Below the pieces are notes generated by a model that saw only the letters and a program-made list of their open reading frames with translations, had not been told where the DNA came from and did no database searches. DNA of 64,000 bases from Rotaria sp. Silwood1 (lineage: Eukaryota; Rotifera; Eurotatoria; Philodinida; Philodinidae), in assembly GCA_905250075.1 (NCBI GenBank), contig CAJNOP010000121.1, positions 194,375 through 258,374 of the forward strand, in the 5' to 3' direction. Made by a program: the position numbers and the translations under genes. This document shows positions 33,048 to 44,392 of this stretch, one piece after another; the stretch's first letter is position 1; each line of letters opens with the position of its first letter.

Positions 33048-34447
33048 TGATGATCACGTGAAATTTATGAATATCTGATCTCGCACCAAGCTCCATCGGG
33101 CAAAGTATACTTTCCCTGACCTTCTCGGTTATCATCGACCCAATCACCAACATATTTGCTGCCATTTTCATAGTACATTGTACCTTTTCCATTCATCTTG
33201 TTATTCTTGAATTGCCCCTCGTATCGCTCACCTTCCGGCCAGATAAAAACACTGTAGCCTTCCCTGTGGTCGTCGACCCAATCGCCAACATACTTACCTC
33301 CTTTGGCAATGTAATAAGTACCTTTTCCGTTTCTGAGATCATTTTTACATTGTCCCGATGATTATTCGTTCATTGTATCGACTATACGTTCAATGCAAAA
33401 ATGACCTTTAAATTCATGATGACAAGACATTTGTGAATATCTTATCACATACCGATCGCCGCTCACAAAATTAAAGGTACCGTGTCCCGATCGATGATTG
33501 TCGACCCAGTCACCAACATAACTGCGCCCATCAGCATAGTGCATAGTACCCTTTCCATGACGTCTCCCATCTTTCCATTCTCGTTCGTACCAGTCACGAT
33601 TTGGATATGTAAACGTTTTGAATGGCCAAAGTTTCTTATTCGACACATTATCATCCGAACCTTTAATTCATAGATCGTTATTTGTGACATTCTCGAAAAA
33701 TGACTACGTACCTTCATCGCTTGTTGATTTTGGTTGTGTTAAATGCATCGCACTGAGCGAGGATGACAGTTGCTGTTCATTTCGATCGCTTATTTCTTTC
33801 AAATGAATTATATGTAATGATGCTTGATCGAGGGCAGTTGATATGACATGAAGTCGTGTACCAGGAGCGAGGAGAACTTCATCTTCATTCGGAAAATTAG
33901 TATAGCCTGACACAATCTTGCCATTGATTGCTTCAATCATGAATAGTGTTGAGTTCGAAGAAAGGAATTTTTTGATGACATCAATTGAGGATGAACGCGA
34001 ATTAACACTCTACCATGTTATTTCTTCGCCTTTTTTGAAATTCTTGCTGATATTACCATTAACATCACGCCATACATTTAGCCGATCAGTGGGTAATTTG
34101 TGCAATGCTACATCAAATAATTTAAGATATTCAAACCAACGTTTGAGTGCTTGTTGATCTTCGGAACGCAGTGCTCGATTAAGAACTTGATAGAAACTGT
34201 TATCACCCCACTCCATGCTGTAGAGAAAAACTGCGGCTGATTCATCACGCGTGAGACCATGTTCAGAAGGAAAATGGCATTCATTAATGGCTATTGTGAT
34301 GAATCGATCTAATTGATCAATTTCACGAAGAATTGGCTCGAGAGCTCGACGAAGTGGAAGTAATGGATGAGTTAAATATCCATACACAGGCGAAAGCTTC
34401 TTATTATTCGGATCGATGTCGGTGAAACGAGGCATCTCGACATTCAA
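32682..34447 (-). pseudogene. ART-MORN fusion gene with in-frame stops
   Basis: Read on the minus strand this is an arginine ADP-ribosyltransferase domain followed by MORN repeats, a fusion common in bdelloids. The ART half (about 34435 to 33712) has the conserved GLTRDESAA region, VWRDVNGN with the catalytic Arg, and an acidic ExE motif in NEDEVLLAPG. A 51-bp phase-1 intron (33711-33661) leads into MORN blocks with repeated YxGxW/GxG motifs (GKGTMHYADG, YVGDWVDN). A TAG at 34012-34010 falls just after the EEITW segment, where the gene at 2 kb has a second Trp. Further stops lie at 33364-33362 and 33067-33065 between homologous MORN blocks of about 300 bp, which look like internal duplicates. 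The serine motif is also changed (VNSRSSS). Either it is a decaying copy, or splicing removes the later stops; the TAG is not explained by an intron. Confidence 0.75.
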
Positions 34448-35067
34448 TAAGTTTCTACGATAGTTGATGAATCATGACTAATGGAATATGTATTTAATGC
34501 TAGTAAAATACTCACATTAGAATTCACAGCGTCGGTGTTCTATGCAAGTTATTGAGATGATATACGATTTTAACTTGCTCGTGATCAAATGAAGATTGCA
34601 GAAATAAAAGAAGAAAAAGTTCTCTTTCCAGTGTTGTCGTTGAGTGAATGTTGCATAGTATGCGCATACATCTGTTGATTTAATGTTAAAAGATAACATA
34701 TACAACGACAAAATAGCAAGTATAAAGAGAACCAGAAAGTACATAAAACACTTGAATCTATGTATGTCACAGAGTGACGAATCAAGATATCTGTTTCAAT
34801 CTTTTTCAAGAATATCCTCAGGTAGATTTATATGACTTCGCAAATAACTCAACATAAAAGCGAATCGAGTGACTCTTTTTAATCGAAAGAAAAATTTCTT
34901 TATTATATGAGTGAATAGCAAAGAAAGTGCAAGGAAATAATGAAGAACGGAGAGATTGACTTCAATTGATTCTTTCTTTTGTCGCATTGGCAATCGAAGC
35001 AAAAAGTTTTTACTTGTTACCAGTCGAATTACGAACAACGATTAAAATGAAGTTTTTTTATTTTAAG

Positions 35068-35184
35068 AGTGTGTGAGTAGGTGTCAGGTGTGAGGTATGG
35101 ATCGTATGAGTGTGGGTGGGTATGAGTGTATGGATGTACGTGCACAGTTCTTAACTCAAAATCAGTCCTGCACCCACACTTCCC
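35068..35184. repeat. Degenerate G-rich then C-rich telomere-like locus
   Basis: A degraded GTGTGAG/GTGGGTGGG stretch (35068-35146) is followed by TGCACCCACACTTCCC (35169-35184). It has the same polarity as the clearer loci but is diverged. Confidence 0.4.
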
Positions 35185-35594
35185 AATTATTCCATTATTG
35201 GATTGTTGAATACCTAAAAAGTTTTCAATAATGAAATTCAGTTTTCACGACTGGACGTACTCGGACGTGTGTCGGATAGCGAATGGTCATTGTTATTTTA
35301 CGTCTTGGTCTAAGTGTGCCTGTAAGTGAGCGAGATACTGTCACTCTTATTCCACAGTGGCGGTTTGGTTCTAGAGCATAGTGCTTATGCCCATAGTCGT
35401 ATGGATGTGATTAAGCCTACGTAGGTTACATAGAGCTGTCTGTCGGGGAGAATGCGGTTGTTGGCTATTGTGTTCCTGTGCGTACTGACGTTGATAAGGT
35501 TATAAATAAGGGTGTCACTGAGAGTTTGACTTCATCATGACAGTGTCGGTCTCAGCCTAAACAACGACTTTGATGCTGGGACTTGATTTCCTCT

Positions 35595-35802
35595 ATGGGT
35601 ATGTGTGGGTGTGGGTGTGGATGTCGGTACTGATCTTCCCGTCCGAGACACTCACACCTATGCACACACCCACATGTACATGCACACGCACATCCACCCA
35701 CAGCCACAGCCACACCCTCACACACACTCTCACAACCACAACCACACCCACACCCCACACCCACTCACACCCACCCACACACCTCACCCATACCCACACA
35801 TC
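35595..35802. repeat. TGTGGG array facing a long CCCACA array
   Basis: GTATGTGTGGGTGTGGGTGT at 35595 is followed by a 22-nt spacer and then about 150 bp of ACACCC-rich repeat (35648-35802). The reading frames through it are artefacts of the repeat. Confidence 0.8.
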
Positions 35803-37806
35803 CTTCAATGACTTGGGTAAACAAAACCAGGTTGAAGACAACAGTGGCTACATCGTGTTTCATATTCTTAATCCTAGAGGGATTGTGCTAACAGCTTTTT
35901 CACACAGAATTTACGCAAATCATGCATTTTTTTTATTTTTTAACTCCATCGATGGGTACGATCTTTTTATTCATCCACACTCAAGATAATCCTCGGATCG
36001 GTTCGAGCAGCACAATATTTTGTCTTCACAATAGTCAAGAAACGACTTTCTCAAACATGATTGATTGGTAAGAAAGATCCTAATTATTCGGATCGATCTA
36101 CGAGTGACAGAGGTCTTGTCTCAATTGTCCTGAATAACATAAAGGTGAATCCTTATCAAGGGGAGAAAATCAGCTCCTGGATCGTAGGGGATCTTGACGG
36201 ATATTTGCAAATATCAGTAGAAATGTATTAGCTTCCTATCTTTCTCACATGTTTCTCTTAATGGATTCTATAGATGGATTCAGTGAATCAATGCGACTTT
36301 GTAATGATTTCTCATGTTGTTTATACGCATTATATTCGTCTCCACAAAACAAAGTTTCGTGAATCGCGATTATTAGCATGTTTTAGAAGGTTAACAAGAA
36401 ATTTCAACGTTACCCAATGAAAAGATTAAAGCATAGAAAGACTTGAAAATCACATTGAATACATAAAGTTATAATGTTTTAATGAGAAAAATGGAAAAGA
36501 TCGATGATTTTTTCAAAACATTGCATGTTAGTCAACCTGAATTTACACAGACAGAAGTCAAAATAGACTAAAACTTTGATTTAGATTGTCTTGATTTTCA
36601 ACTGAATATTCACTTATTTTCTTTCATTCCTTTTTAATCGAGAAAACCCTTGTATGCGAATGAAAGCAAGAGGAAAATAAACTAACGCTTTAATACAGAA
36701 TAATTATATTGTTACTGTTGAACACATTTGTGTTTTCGTCGATAAGTATATCATACATTATGACGATCGATTTGCATAATTTATCTGATGAAGTTATATT
36801 TTAATCGAACGAACAATTCTACAACTTTATTGAAGAATGCTTATGTGTCGACAATATGATGTTAATAAAATTGCAATCTATTAAAAGTGCTAGAAAACTC
36901 ATCAATGTTCCAGATATTTTGGCTATACTGAATTTTAAATGTAAAGAACTTATCGACCTAACCAATCGTGTATCTTTTACTGATGAAGATGATCATAATA
37001 TTCTTGTTAAACCTGACATCAATAACCGTATTGATGATTTGATACAAGTAGTGAAAGGCAAGAATTACAAATGCATAAAACGGGCAAAAGATTCAAAATC
37101 TTTCTTATTATCTTCAAAAATTAATCATTCGCACTTGAATACATCTTTTTTAAACTCATGTTGTTTAGATTCTACTGAATCAGTATTAGCACTATCTACC
37201 TCAACGTAATCTGATGTAATGTCAATCAATGATTATGTACATGTGATTTCTGCCAGCATCGAAAAATTCTCTATCAATGCGTTTAAAAATGTTATTTTGA
37301 AAAATAATATTGATTATTTCATAGACTTAACACCATTAAATACATACATTAGCGAACACATAGAATGTAACTGTAACTGAACGATCAAAATGTTTTTTCG
37401 TACAAATACAAATTCTTTTCAACTTTCTTCGTATTTTAAATACATAAAAAAATAGCTGTTGTGTTATGATGAAAACGAAGCAACAAGAATTAAATAAAAT
37501 TCCTGAAATAATCAATAATATACACGATGCTGTTCTATGAATTAACAATTCTTGCAATATTGATAATGGAAATAAAAATGACGAAGAAAATGATAATTTC
37601 CAAATAATGAACAACAACTCTACCCTAAATAATTGAAGTTTTCTGTAAAGAAAACGGTTATCACCAACTTCATTGTCTTCAACTACTACAAAGAAAAAGA
37701 AAACTCGTTGTTTACACGCAAGCTATAGAGTTGGAATATTTTTGTCTTATATAGTTTTTATTGATTTATTATTGCTTTAAGTTACATTTGAAGATCTTTA
37801 TTATTA

Positions 37807-37926
37807 GTCAGAGATGGCAACACGACAGGACGGTGCGGCCGTCCTATGTCCTGTCCTGCCGCACATCAGGATGAAGTTCGATTTCAGGACAGGAGGAAAA
37901 GTTGTCCTGATCTCATCTCTGGTATC
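37807..37926. mobile_element. Short hAT-end-like inverted fragment
   Basis: The sequence begins TCAGAGATGGCAACACGACA and ends CTGATCTCATCTCTGG, so CAGAGATG is inverted at the two ends. Internal CAGGAC/GTCCTG motifs recur. CAGAGATGG is a common hAT terminus. I found no 8-bp flanking duplication. Confidence 0.4.
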
Positions 37927-38264
37927 CGGATATGTTTTGGATGTTTTCTGAGCGAAAAAAATCTCTTTTTTTTAAGAATCTTTATGAAGTTTTTGCGATA
38001 AAAGTTACTGATTTTGGTGTTTTCTAAATGAGCATTGTTAACCGGAATCTGTGATTAAAATGTGAAAATGCATCTTCAGAAAACGTTTAGTAGTTGAAAC
38101 TGAAATGAAATCCCTACTTTGGCTACTCATTTAAAATTATTGGATCTTGATGCAGCTAACATGTTCTTGACACTCATTTTATGAGTGAATCAGCGATGAG
38201 TTGGCAGAATTTCGCAACTAGTGACGTTAAATCGGAGAAACATTGTGTAATTACATTTTTTTTG

Positions 38265-38272
38265 TATATAAA
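38265..38272 (+). promoter_or_regulatory. TATA box of the oxygenase gene
   Basis: TATATAAA lies 79 bp upstream of the ATG at 38351, a normal spacing for a short 5' leader in an intronless gene. Confidence 0.5.
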
Positions 38273-38350
38273 GCAAAGTTATTGTTGAGTAACTACGATA
38301 AATTCAGCAAGAAACATTACTTTCAACTCGACACACATAATTACTGAAAA

Positions 38351-39400
38351 ATGTCTGAATCGAACAAGAAAACACAAGTCATTATCGATTTGAATAAACT
38401 TCTAAATCTTGAAGATTCTGCTGAAATAAAACGAATGAAAACCGAATTTGAATTAAACGGCTGGTGTTTCGTTTTTTTACCAAAAGAACTCATTCCAGAC
38501 TCAAACTTAACAAAGGAACTGTCGGATTTTTTTGAGTTGGACAAAAGAAAAAATAAATATTCGCAACATCTTGAAATATATGGTTATTCAAAAGTGAATC
38601 ATAAAGAAGGAATCAAACTACTAACCGGAAGTTATTTTGGCAAATTTGCAAATAAAGGATTAATACCACGGACACTTGTTCAACCATTAAACTATATTTC
38701 TCAAGTATTAGATACCGTAACAAAACGTTTAATCGAAGTTCTTGATCAACATTCAGTATTCCAACAGGACCCATCTTTAGCATCTCTCATAGAACATGCT
38801 GATCTTCCTTTAAAAGATGAACATTTTGGTATGCTTGACATTGTAAACTACTTCAATATGAAAAGTAGTTTCCGACCACCGCAGAACGGACAAACAACTG
38901 AAGAAGTTAATTGTGTTCCACATTATGATCCAGGACTACTTTCAATTAGTATTTTATCGACACATGAAGGACTTCAATTGAAAAATATGACGAATAATGA
39001 GTGGGTACATGGACCTTTAGAACCAAACATTGGTGTCATTTGGTTAGGAGAAGCAGCATCTCAAATAACACAAAATCGACTCAAGCCAGGTATCCACCGA
39101 GTCGTTTATCCTCAAGAATCAAAACCTCGACTTACACTCTGGTACGAATTATGTACGATTGAACAATTGAAAAATATAAGTGCTGACAAAAAAGACGAAT
39201 TAATGGCTAATGGAACTGTTACGTTTAAAAATCTTCCTGGATCGGCTCCAATTACTGTTTTGGCTGGTGAAAAAAAGCTGGATTTTTTGAAACGAGTTGA
39301 AATGGCAGCGGGTTTGTCGATGAGTAAAATGGGTCCCCCGATTTATAGACTTGAAAAGCATGTCATTTCATATCCAACAACTGATTCGAAAATTGAATAA
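38351..39400 (+). CDS. 2-oxoglutarate/Fe(II)-dependent oxygenase, isopenicillin N synthase-like
   Basis: Predicted non-haem iron oxygenase of 349 aa, presumably cytosolic, coupling decarboxylation of 2-oxoglutarate to oxidation of an unknown small molecule. The iron facial triad is visible: His191 and Asp193 in VPHYDPGLLS, and His249 in PGIHRVVYP, with Arg260 in PRLTLWYE as the co-substrate carboxylate ligand (R-x-T rather than the common R-x-S). Length fits this superfamily. It is uninterrupted, unlike the multi-exon genes to its left, and its stop codon overlaps an AATAAA (39396-39401). The lack of introns, compact promoter and plant/fungus/bacterium-type domain layout would suit horizontal acquisition, which is common in bdelloids. 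That is inference without a tree. Confidence 0.85.
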   Translation: MSESNKKTQVIIDLNKLLNLEDSAEIKRMKTEFELNGWCFVFLPKELIPDSNLTKELSDFFELDKRKNKYSQHLEIYGYSKVNHKEGIKLLTGSYFGKFANKGLIPRTLVQPLNYISQVLDTVTKRLIEVLDQHSVFQQDPSLASLIEHADLPLKDEHFGMLDIVNYFNMKSSFRPPQNGQTTEEVNCVPHYDPGLLSISILSTHEGLQLKNMTNNEWVHGPLEPNIGVIWLGEAASQITQNRLKPGIHRVVYPQESKPRLTLWYELCTIEQLKNISADKKDELMANGTVTFKNLPGSAPITVLAGEKKLDFLKRVEMAAGLSMSKMGPPIYRLEKHVISYPTTDSKIE

Positions 39401-39611
39401 ACAATACAGTGGTCAATGCCATACGTACTTTCATCTATGCACAACGGTGTATTTATAAGAATTGACTGAATATATGTTTTAGATTGAGAGTTTTTGTTTA
39501 CACTTTAAAAATTTTAAACTAATATAACTTCAGAAAACCTTTGATAGGAATACTTTCTACTTCTACAGAAAACATTTTTGTTACAGCAAAATATGTAATA
39601 CTTCAGGAGTA

Positions 39612-41845
39612 TTATAACAGGGGTCGCAGCGGCATGTGTTCCAAAATCAGGAAAGCAGACAGGAAATTTTTTTAAAAAAATCAGGAATTTTTATAAAAAT
39701 CAGGATTATAAACTTTATTCTAATATTGCTTTTTTGGAGGTCAAATTTGCGCCAAAATGGGTGCCAAAATCATGAATAGTTACAATTAAAATGTAGGTTG
39801 CTACAGTAAACACTGAACATGAAAAACGCAGGTAATGCACAGACGTTTTTTCAAATTCAGGAACGTATATCTCGGTAACCAATGAAACTAGAGAGTTGAA
39901 ATTTTCCGCAAATATGTATTCGACGAAGTTCTACTTCTCATAAAAATTTCAATTTTTTATCTTTATGCAATTGTGTTTTACACAAAAAATATTGGTCGGC
40001 AACGCACAGACAAAAAAAGTCCCTCGTTTTCTGGGTGCATGTAAGAGAAGTGAAAATACGACAAGATACTCTGAGTTAATGAATTAGGAGAGAAATGGTT
40101 TTGTAGCTAACAATCAGGGCTATCTTTTGGTTAAAAGAAAACGTCGATGCGTTGAAAAATGAGCGAGTTATAGACAAAATACCAAGTAACGCACAGACAC
40201 TTTTCTGCGAAAGACAAAGTTTTAGCCGATTGTATTGGTCTGGAACATCAAAATAATGATGTTGATTCATATTTTGACTGTCACGAGCGTTGTTATGTTA
40301 GAAATGTTTTGAAATTTGTTTAAGCCAAAAGAGTGCTCGAATTATTGAAGCAGAAAAAAGAGCTCTTTGGGGGCATTTTCCTATGAAAACTGTAGATTTT
40401 GGATGGCAACTATAATTTCTTATCTAGATGTTGAACGGAAAACGATGTAGATCGACACAGGATGTATGAAAACCTAAGTAAAAACTTTGAATGAGTAAGA
40501 TCACTTGTTTTGCATCGGAGAACTTGGGTCGTCAACTTTAGCCACACTGGTTGACCGTTAGCCGTTTTTGCTGTGAAGCTGGTTAAAACAGAATGAATTA
40601 TGCAGGAACTTATTTTTTTATTCAGATACACACACTTTTCGTCCTGTACTGTTTATTTCTTTTCGTTCTCTTTCATTGCCATGCTTTTATTCTAATTTGT
40701 TATTCTCTCTCCATATATAAAATAAACAATCATGTTATAGCGATTCAATTTTGAGCAAAATGTGGAAATCTCGGATTCAAATCCGAGTGTTATGTGTACT
40801 TCAAAAAGTAAAAGTAATTGACGACAGATTGATTTTGATCAAACTGTCTAAAAAAAATCATCCTTGAGCGCACTAAGAAACTGCACCTTCGGTCCTGCCG
40901 ATGCCCTCTTTTTGTCCCGTAGGATGCGGCGAGGAGTTAGTTCCGAAGCCTTTATTTATTTGCATCAATAAAAACTTGTTTATTTTAATTAATTATTTTG
41001 ATGAGTTTATGGAACCTTCCTTCATTTTATAAACTCATATTCATTATATCATGTTTGGGTATAAATTGTTGACGATTATTTAGAAAGGGTAAGAGAGGAT
41101 CATAATGATTGCCAGTGAAATGAATTCATAAACTCAATTTGTTCATTTTTGATTTGTTTCCAATATATTTAAGATGGCCACCTGTGGTTCCTTTATCGAA
41201 CCGATCAATCAATTTTTTCTTAATCTTTTATATACCGTTTTGTAGCCCGTGCAATTCTCTATCGAATGGTATATAATAGTTGAGCTTTTGTTTTGATTCT
41301 GAGAGAAAAAGTTTTTATATGAAAGCCGGGATAGGTCAATGTTCGCATAGAAAAGCACAGAAATTAATGACATTTTTTGCGATTACTCGGCAATTTCTTG
41401 ACGGATCACTCTTATCTTCGAACTCGACCAAGATATTGATGAGACGATTTTATGACAAAAGTTTCTTGACAATCAGTTAATGTTCTCAAGGGTTATCGTA
41501 GAAACGGGCGGACGGACGGACAGACGAGCTGACCAATTCTATAGTGTACTCACTTTTTGAGTACACAAAAAACAGAAAAAATGAATGATTAAAGTGAACA
41601 TTAATTTATATATTGTATCTTTTTTTGTTGAAGATATTCCATAATATTTTTTTATACATTTTGATAATAAACTAATTAAAATAAAAATACAACATGCCAT
41701 GATCAAATAAATATGTCCCTATCGGGATGGATCATGAAAAATCAGGAGAAAATCAGGATTTTCAGTCAAAAACAGGAAAAACAGGACATTTTTAAAAAAT
41801 CAGGAAAAAAACAGGAAAGTAGTACGGCTGCGAGGCCTGTTATAA
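39612..41845. mobile_element. hAT-like non-autonomous element, interrupted
   Basis: The left end CAGGGGTCGCAGCGGC (39618) and right end, read inversely, CAGGCCTCGCAGCCGT (ends 41839) form terminal inverted repeats of hAT type. Both are followed inward by clusters of AATCAGGAAA/ACAGGAAA motifs. TTATAA flanks both ends (39612-39617, 41840-41845). A full 8-bp duplication is not conserved. The right half contains an inverted copy of another dispersed repeat (to 41566), a nested insertion. No transposase frame remains. Confidence 0.65.
40765..41566 (-). repeat. Inverted copy of the GTGTACTCA dispersed repeat, nested
   Basis: The right part (about 41235-41566) is the reverse complement of the unit repeated at 54.7-55.87 kb, including its hairpin start (GTGTACTCA/TGAGTACAC), the CGGACGGAC block and the segment TATCGAATGGTATATAATAG. 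The left edge (about 40767-40812, ATCTCGGATTCAAATCCGAG and GTACTTCAAAAAG) matches the inverse of 56257-56312. The two loci thus appear to share both ends in the same relative order. The middle was not seen to match. Confidence 0.55.
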
Positions 41846-42058
41846 TCAATTCAATCGCTAATCTTAAACCCATTTCTTCTTTTTTTCCTCGAAATTCATT
41901 TTCTAAACGAATATTAAATTCAAAAACTCAGTGATTTCAATGGACAAGGATTACTCGTTCAAAAATAATTTTCCTTTGAATACTTATTAGTGAAAGTGAT
42001 GAAGTATCAAAGAATATCCTAGAAAAATTTCAATTTTGAAATGGTATGTGAATATCAT

Positions 42059-42863
42059 CCCTAGAGAAAGTACTGAGTTCAGGGTACCCATGTACTGAGA
42101 AAGCCCTCGCAGGGTACCCAATATGGGTACTTCAAAAATTCTCAGTAAATATACTGATGTAAGTACTGCGTATGGTTCCCATGAAAGTACGCTCACTGAA
42201 CAAGTACTTGTTTGGGTACTCGCATCTGTTATTTTACTCAGGAAAGGTATACAGGGTACCCTATATTTGTCGCGTTCTGTGCAGCGAGTATTCATTCACC
42301 GTTTTCTTTATCACGCACGGCTTCATATAAACAACTGGGTAAGACATAAGAAATTAATCTATTTTCTTACTAATTTTTTCTAGATTATTTCTTGACTATT
42401 TCTTAGTCGAGAACATTCCGATCTTGATCGTAGATCAAGAGCAGACTACTCCGAAGTGGTCTGATGGATACCTGACCAACTCAAGTCGGGTCAGATCTCG
42501 GGCAGTGTACCTGCTAATTTTTTGGAATTGAAAAAACGAAATTGAATAAAATCGAAAAAAAAATGTAGTGAATTGCTTCGAGAGAAACAAAAATTAAAAA
42601 AAGTGAAAGTTCAGGTTCGATCCTGAACATACTGAAATTTTTGTAACAGGGTACCTAGAAATACTATACAATGGTACCCAATTGAGTATCTGATCAGTAC
42701 CTTCATGTACCCAGTTACTACACATTTTGTAGTAGGGTACTTGTCAAAGTACCACTTAGGTACCTGAAAGTACTTTCAAGTACTTTGGTATTCAAAAGTT
42801 CCTGTGACATACTGGTAACAGGGTACTTTTTCGGGTACTCTTAACTCAGTACATTCTCTAGGG
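42059..42863. mobile_element. MITE with GGGTACC subterminal repeats
   Basis: Terminal inverted repeats CCCTAGAGAAAGTACTGAGT (left) and, read inversely, CCCTAGAGAATGTACTGAGT (right) enclose 805 bp. Both flanks inside carry many GGGTACC/GGTACCC-type motifs in both orientations, while the centre is unrelated. No clear target duplication is visible. A truncated second copy of the left end lies at 52151-52210. Confidence 0.75.
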
Positions 42864-44091
42864 ATATGGCTTCTAGGCAAAAAGGAAATCGAATTCATCC
42901 TGAAAAATTTACAAAATTTTGTAATTGATCATCACGATGATTTACTGTTTTTACACAGGGCAAGATATGCATAAAGATCTTATTGACAGACTGACTGCAA
43001 TTGAATTAAAGCAAACTGAAATAGTGATGATGAATCTCTAACAGCAATTATACGTTGAAATAAATTTGAAGTAAAAACTTTATTTTCTTTATGCCTTAAA
43101 TCAAATGAACCTGCATTTACACAAAGTACAGATTAGAAAGTTCTTTTTCCAATAAAATATGAAAGCCACGACTGCCATTTAAATGCAAAAGATATACAAT
43201 TACTATACGATAACGCCGGATATTATAGTCATCCAGATATTCCCTAAATTGATAGGATAGAGTTTAGCAATAGAAATTCATGTGTCTGTCTATCTGTAAC
43301 ACTGTAACCACATGGTAACGGTGATCCAAATGACTACAAACATGATTAGAGAATTGCAGGACCCATAATTCTGCTAACCTGTAACCTGTCCTGCTGCTAC
43401 TTTTAAAACCTGGTCCTGCTCTGCTCTATCCTGTTTAGAACTAAACAAAGATTCAAACTTTCATATTAGTTTATTATAGTTTCATTCGATTTGTTTCAAT
43501 CATAAAGCAACATCATATATCTCAAAAATTTCTAATCATCAAAATACGATCAACAATATATGGATTTAATGACTGTCTTTTTTTTCTAAATTTCAACCCG
43601 AAGAACTAAACACACATTCAGATGTAGCTGAACTTGAGGAATTCCAAATATATGAACTTTTGAGTCCCTCCGGCTTCGTAACTATACGTATAGATCTAGT
43701 ATGTTCCACGATAAAATCTTTTGTTGCGATTAAGTGGATTGTCGGCTATTCGATTTGTTTCAAAGGAATCTCAAATAACTCATAGACAAAGTTGGTACAT
43801 GCTTACTACATACAAATCGAATCGATCCAATATCGAAACTAATATAAAGCTAATCAAAAGACCGCCGATGCTTCTCGTTAGCTGCGAGAAAAATCGAATT
43901 TCAAGAAATATTTCGCAAAGCTTCCAGTCACACTTCAAACGCAGATACTCCGTAGGCAACCAATTCCGATAAATCGGAAAAAAGGAAAACCTCTCTTTCG
44001 CACGAAAGTTTTGACAGTCGAAAAAACAGATTGTGGCGATCAGTGGAGCTGGTCAACTTCTATTCCAAATCACAATAGCACATTTGGGACA
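42864..44091. other. No gene recognised
   Basis: Degenerate sequence. An open frame at 43721-43972 has no recognisable product. Confidence 0.35.
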
Positions 44092-44392
44092 GGGTGTGGG
44101 TGTGGGTGTGGCGTGTGGGTGTGGGTGTGGGTGTGGGTGGGTGTGGGTGTGGGTGTGTGGGTGTGGGTGTGGGTGTAGGTGTGGGTGGGTGTGGGTGTCG
44201 GTGTGGGTGTGGGTGGGTGTGGGTGTGGGTATCGGTGTGGGCGTGGGTGGGTGTGGGTGTGGGTGTGGGTTTGGGTGTGGCTGTGGCTGTGGCTGTGGGT
44301 AGGTTTGGGTGTGGGTGTGGGTGTGAGTGGGTTTGGGTAGGTGTGAATGTGGGTAATTGTTCAGGAAGAGCTCACATCCACACCCACACCCT
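44092..44392. repeat. Long TGTGGG array with a short inverted CCCACA block
   Basis: About 260 bp of GGGTGT repeats with occasional variants (GGGTGG, GGCTGT) runs to 44355, then a spacer (AATTGTTCAGGAAGAGCTC), then CATCCACACCCACACCC. It is the longest G-rich array in the window. The long frames across it are artefacts. Confidence 0.85.

Larger units (their letters stand above)
34448..38264. other. Gene-poor region with simple repeats and element remnants
   Basis: It contains the telomere-like loci at 35.07-35.19 and 35.6-35.8 kb, an open but unrecognised frame at 36856-37209 that continues with several stops to about 37.6 kb (possibly a decayed element protein), and a hAT-end-like fragment at 37.8 kb. 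No intact gene is supported. Confidence 0.4.

Noticed and set aside
35552..35989. Open frames across the TGTGGG arrays (also 44033-44645, 50967-51510, 51886-52249)
   Set aside because: They arise because a hexamer repeat without stop codons stays open in several frames. The products are His/Thr/Pro or Gly/Cys/Val monotony with no gene context.
36856..37209. 117-codon open frame
   Set aside because: Lys/Ser/Asn-rich product without recognisable domain, followed by several stops in the same frame. Not kept as a gene; noted only as a possible decayed element protein.
42620..42660. tRNA-like GTTCAGGTTCGATCCTGAAC (T-arm and B-box lookalike)
   Set aside because: No acceptor stem, D-arm or A-box at the right distance could be found. 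It lies inside the GGGTACC MITE and is a short hairpin.
43721..43972. 83-codon open frame next to the long TGTGGG array
   Set aside because: Unremarkable composition and no homology I recognise; probably chance.
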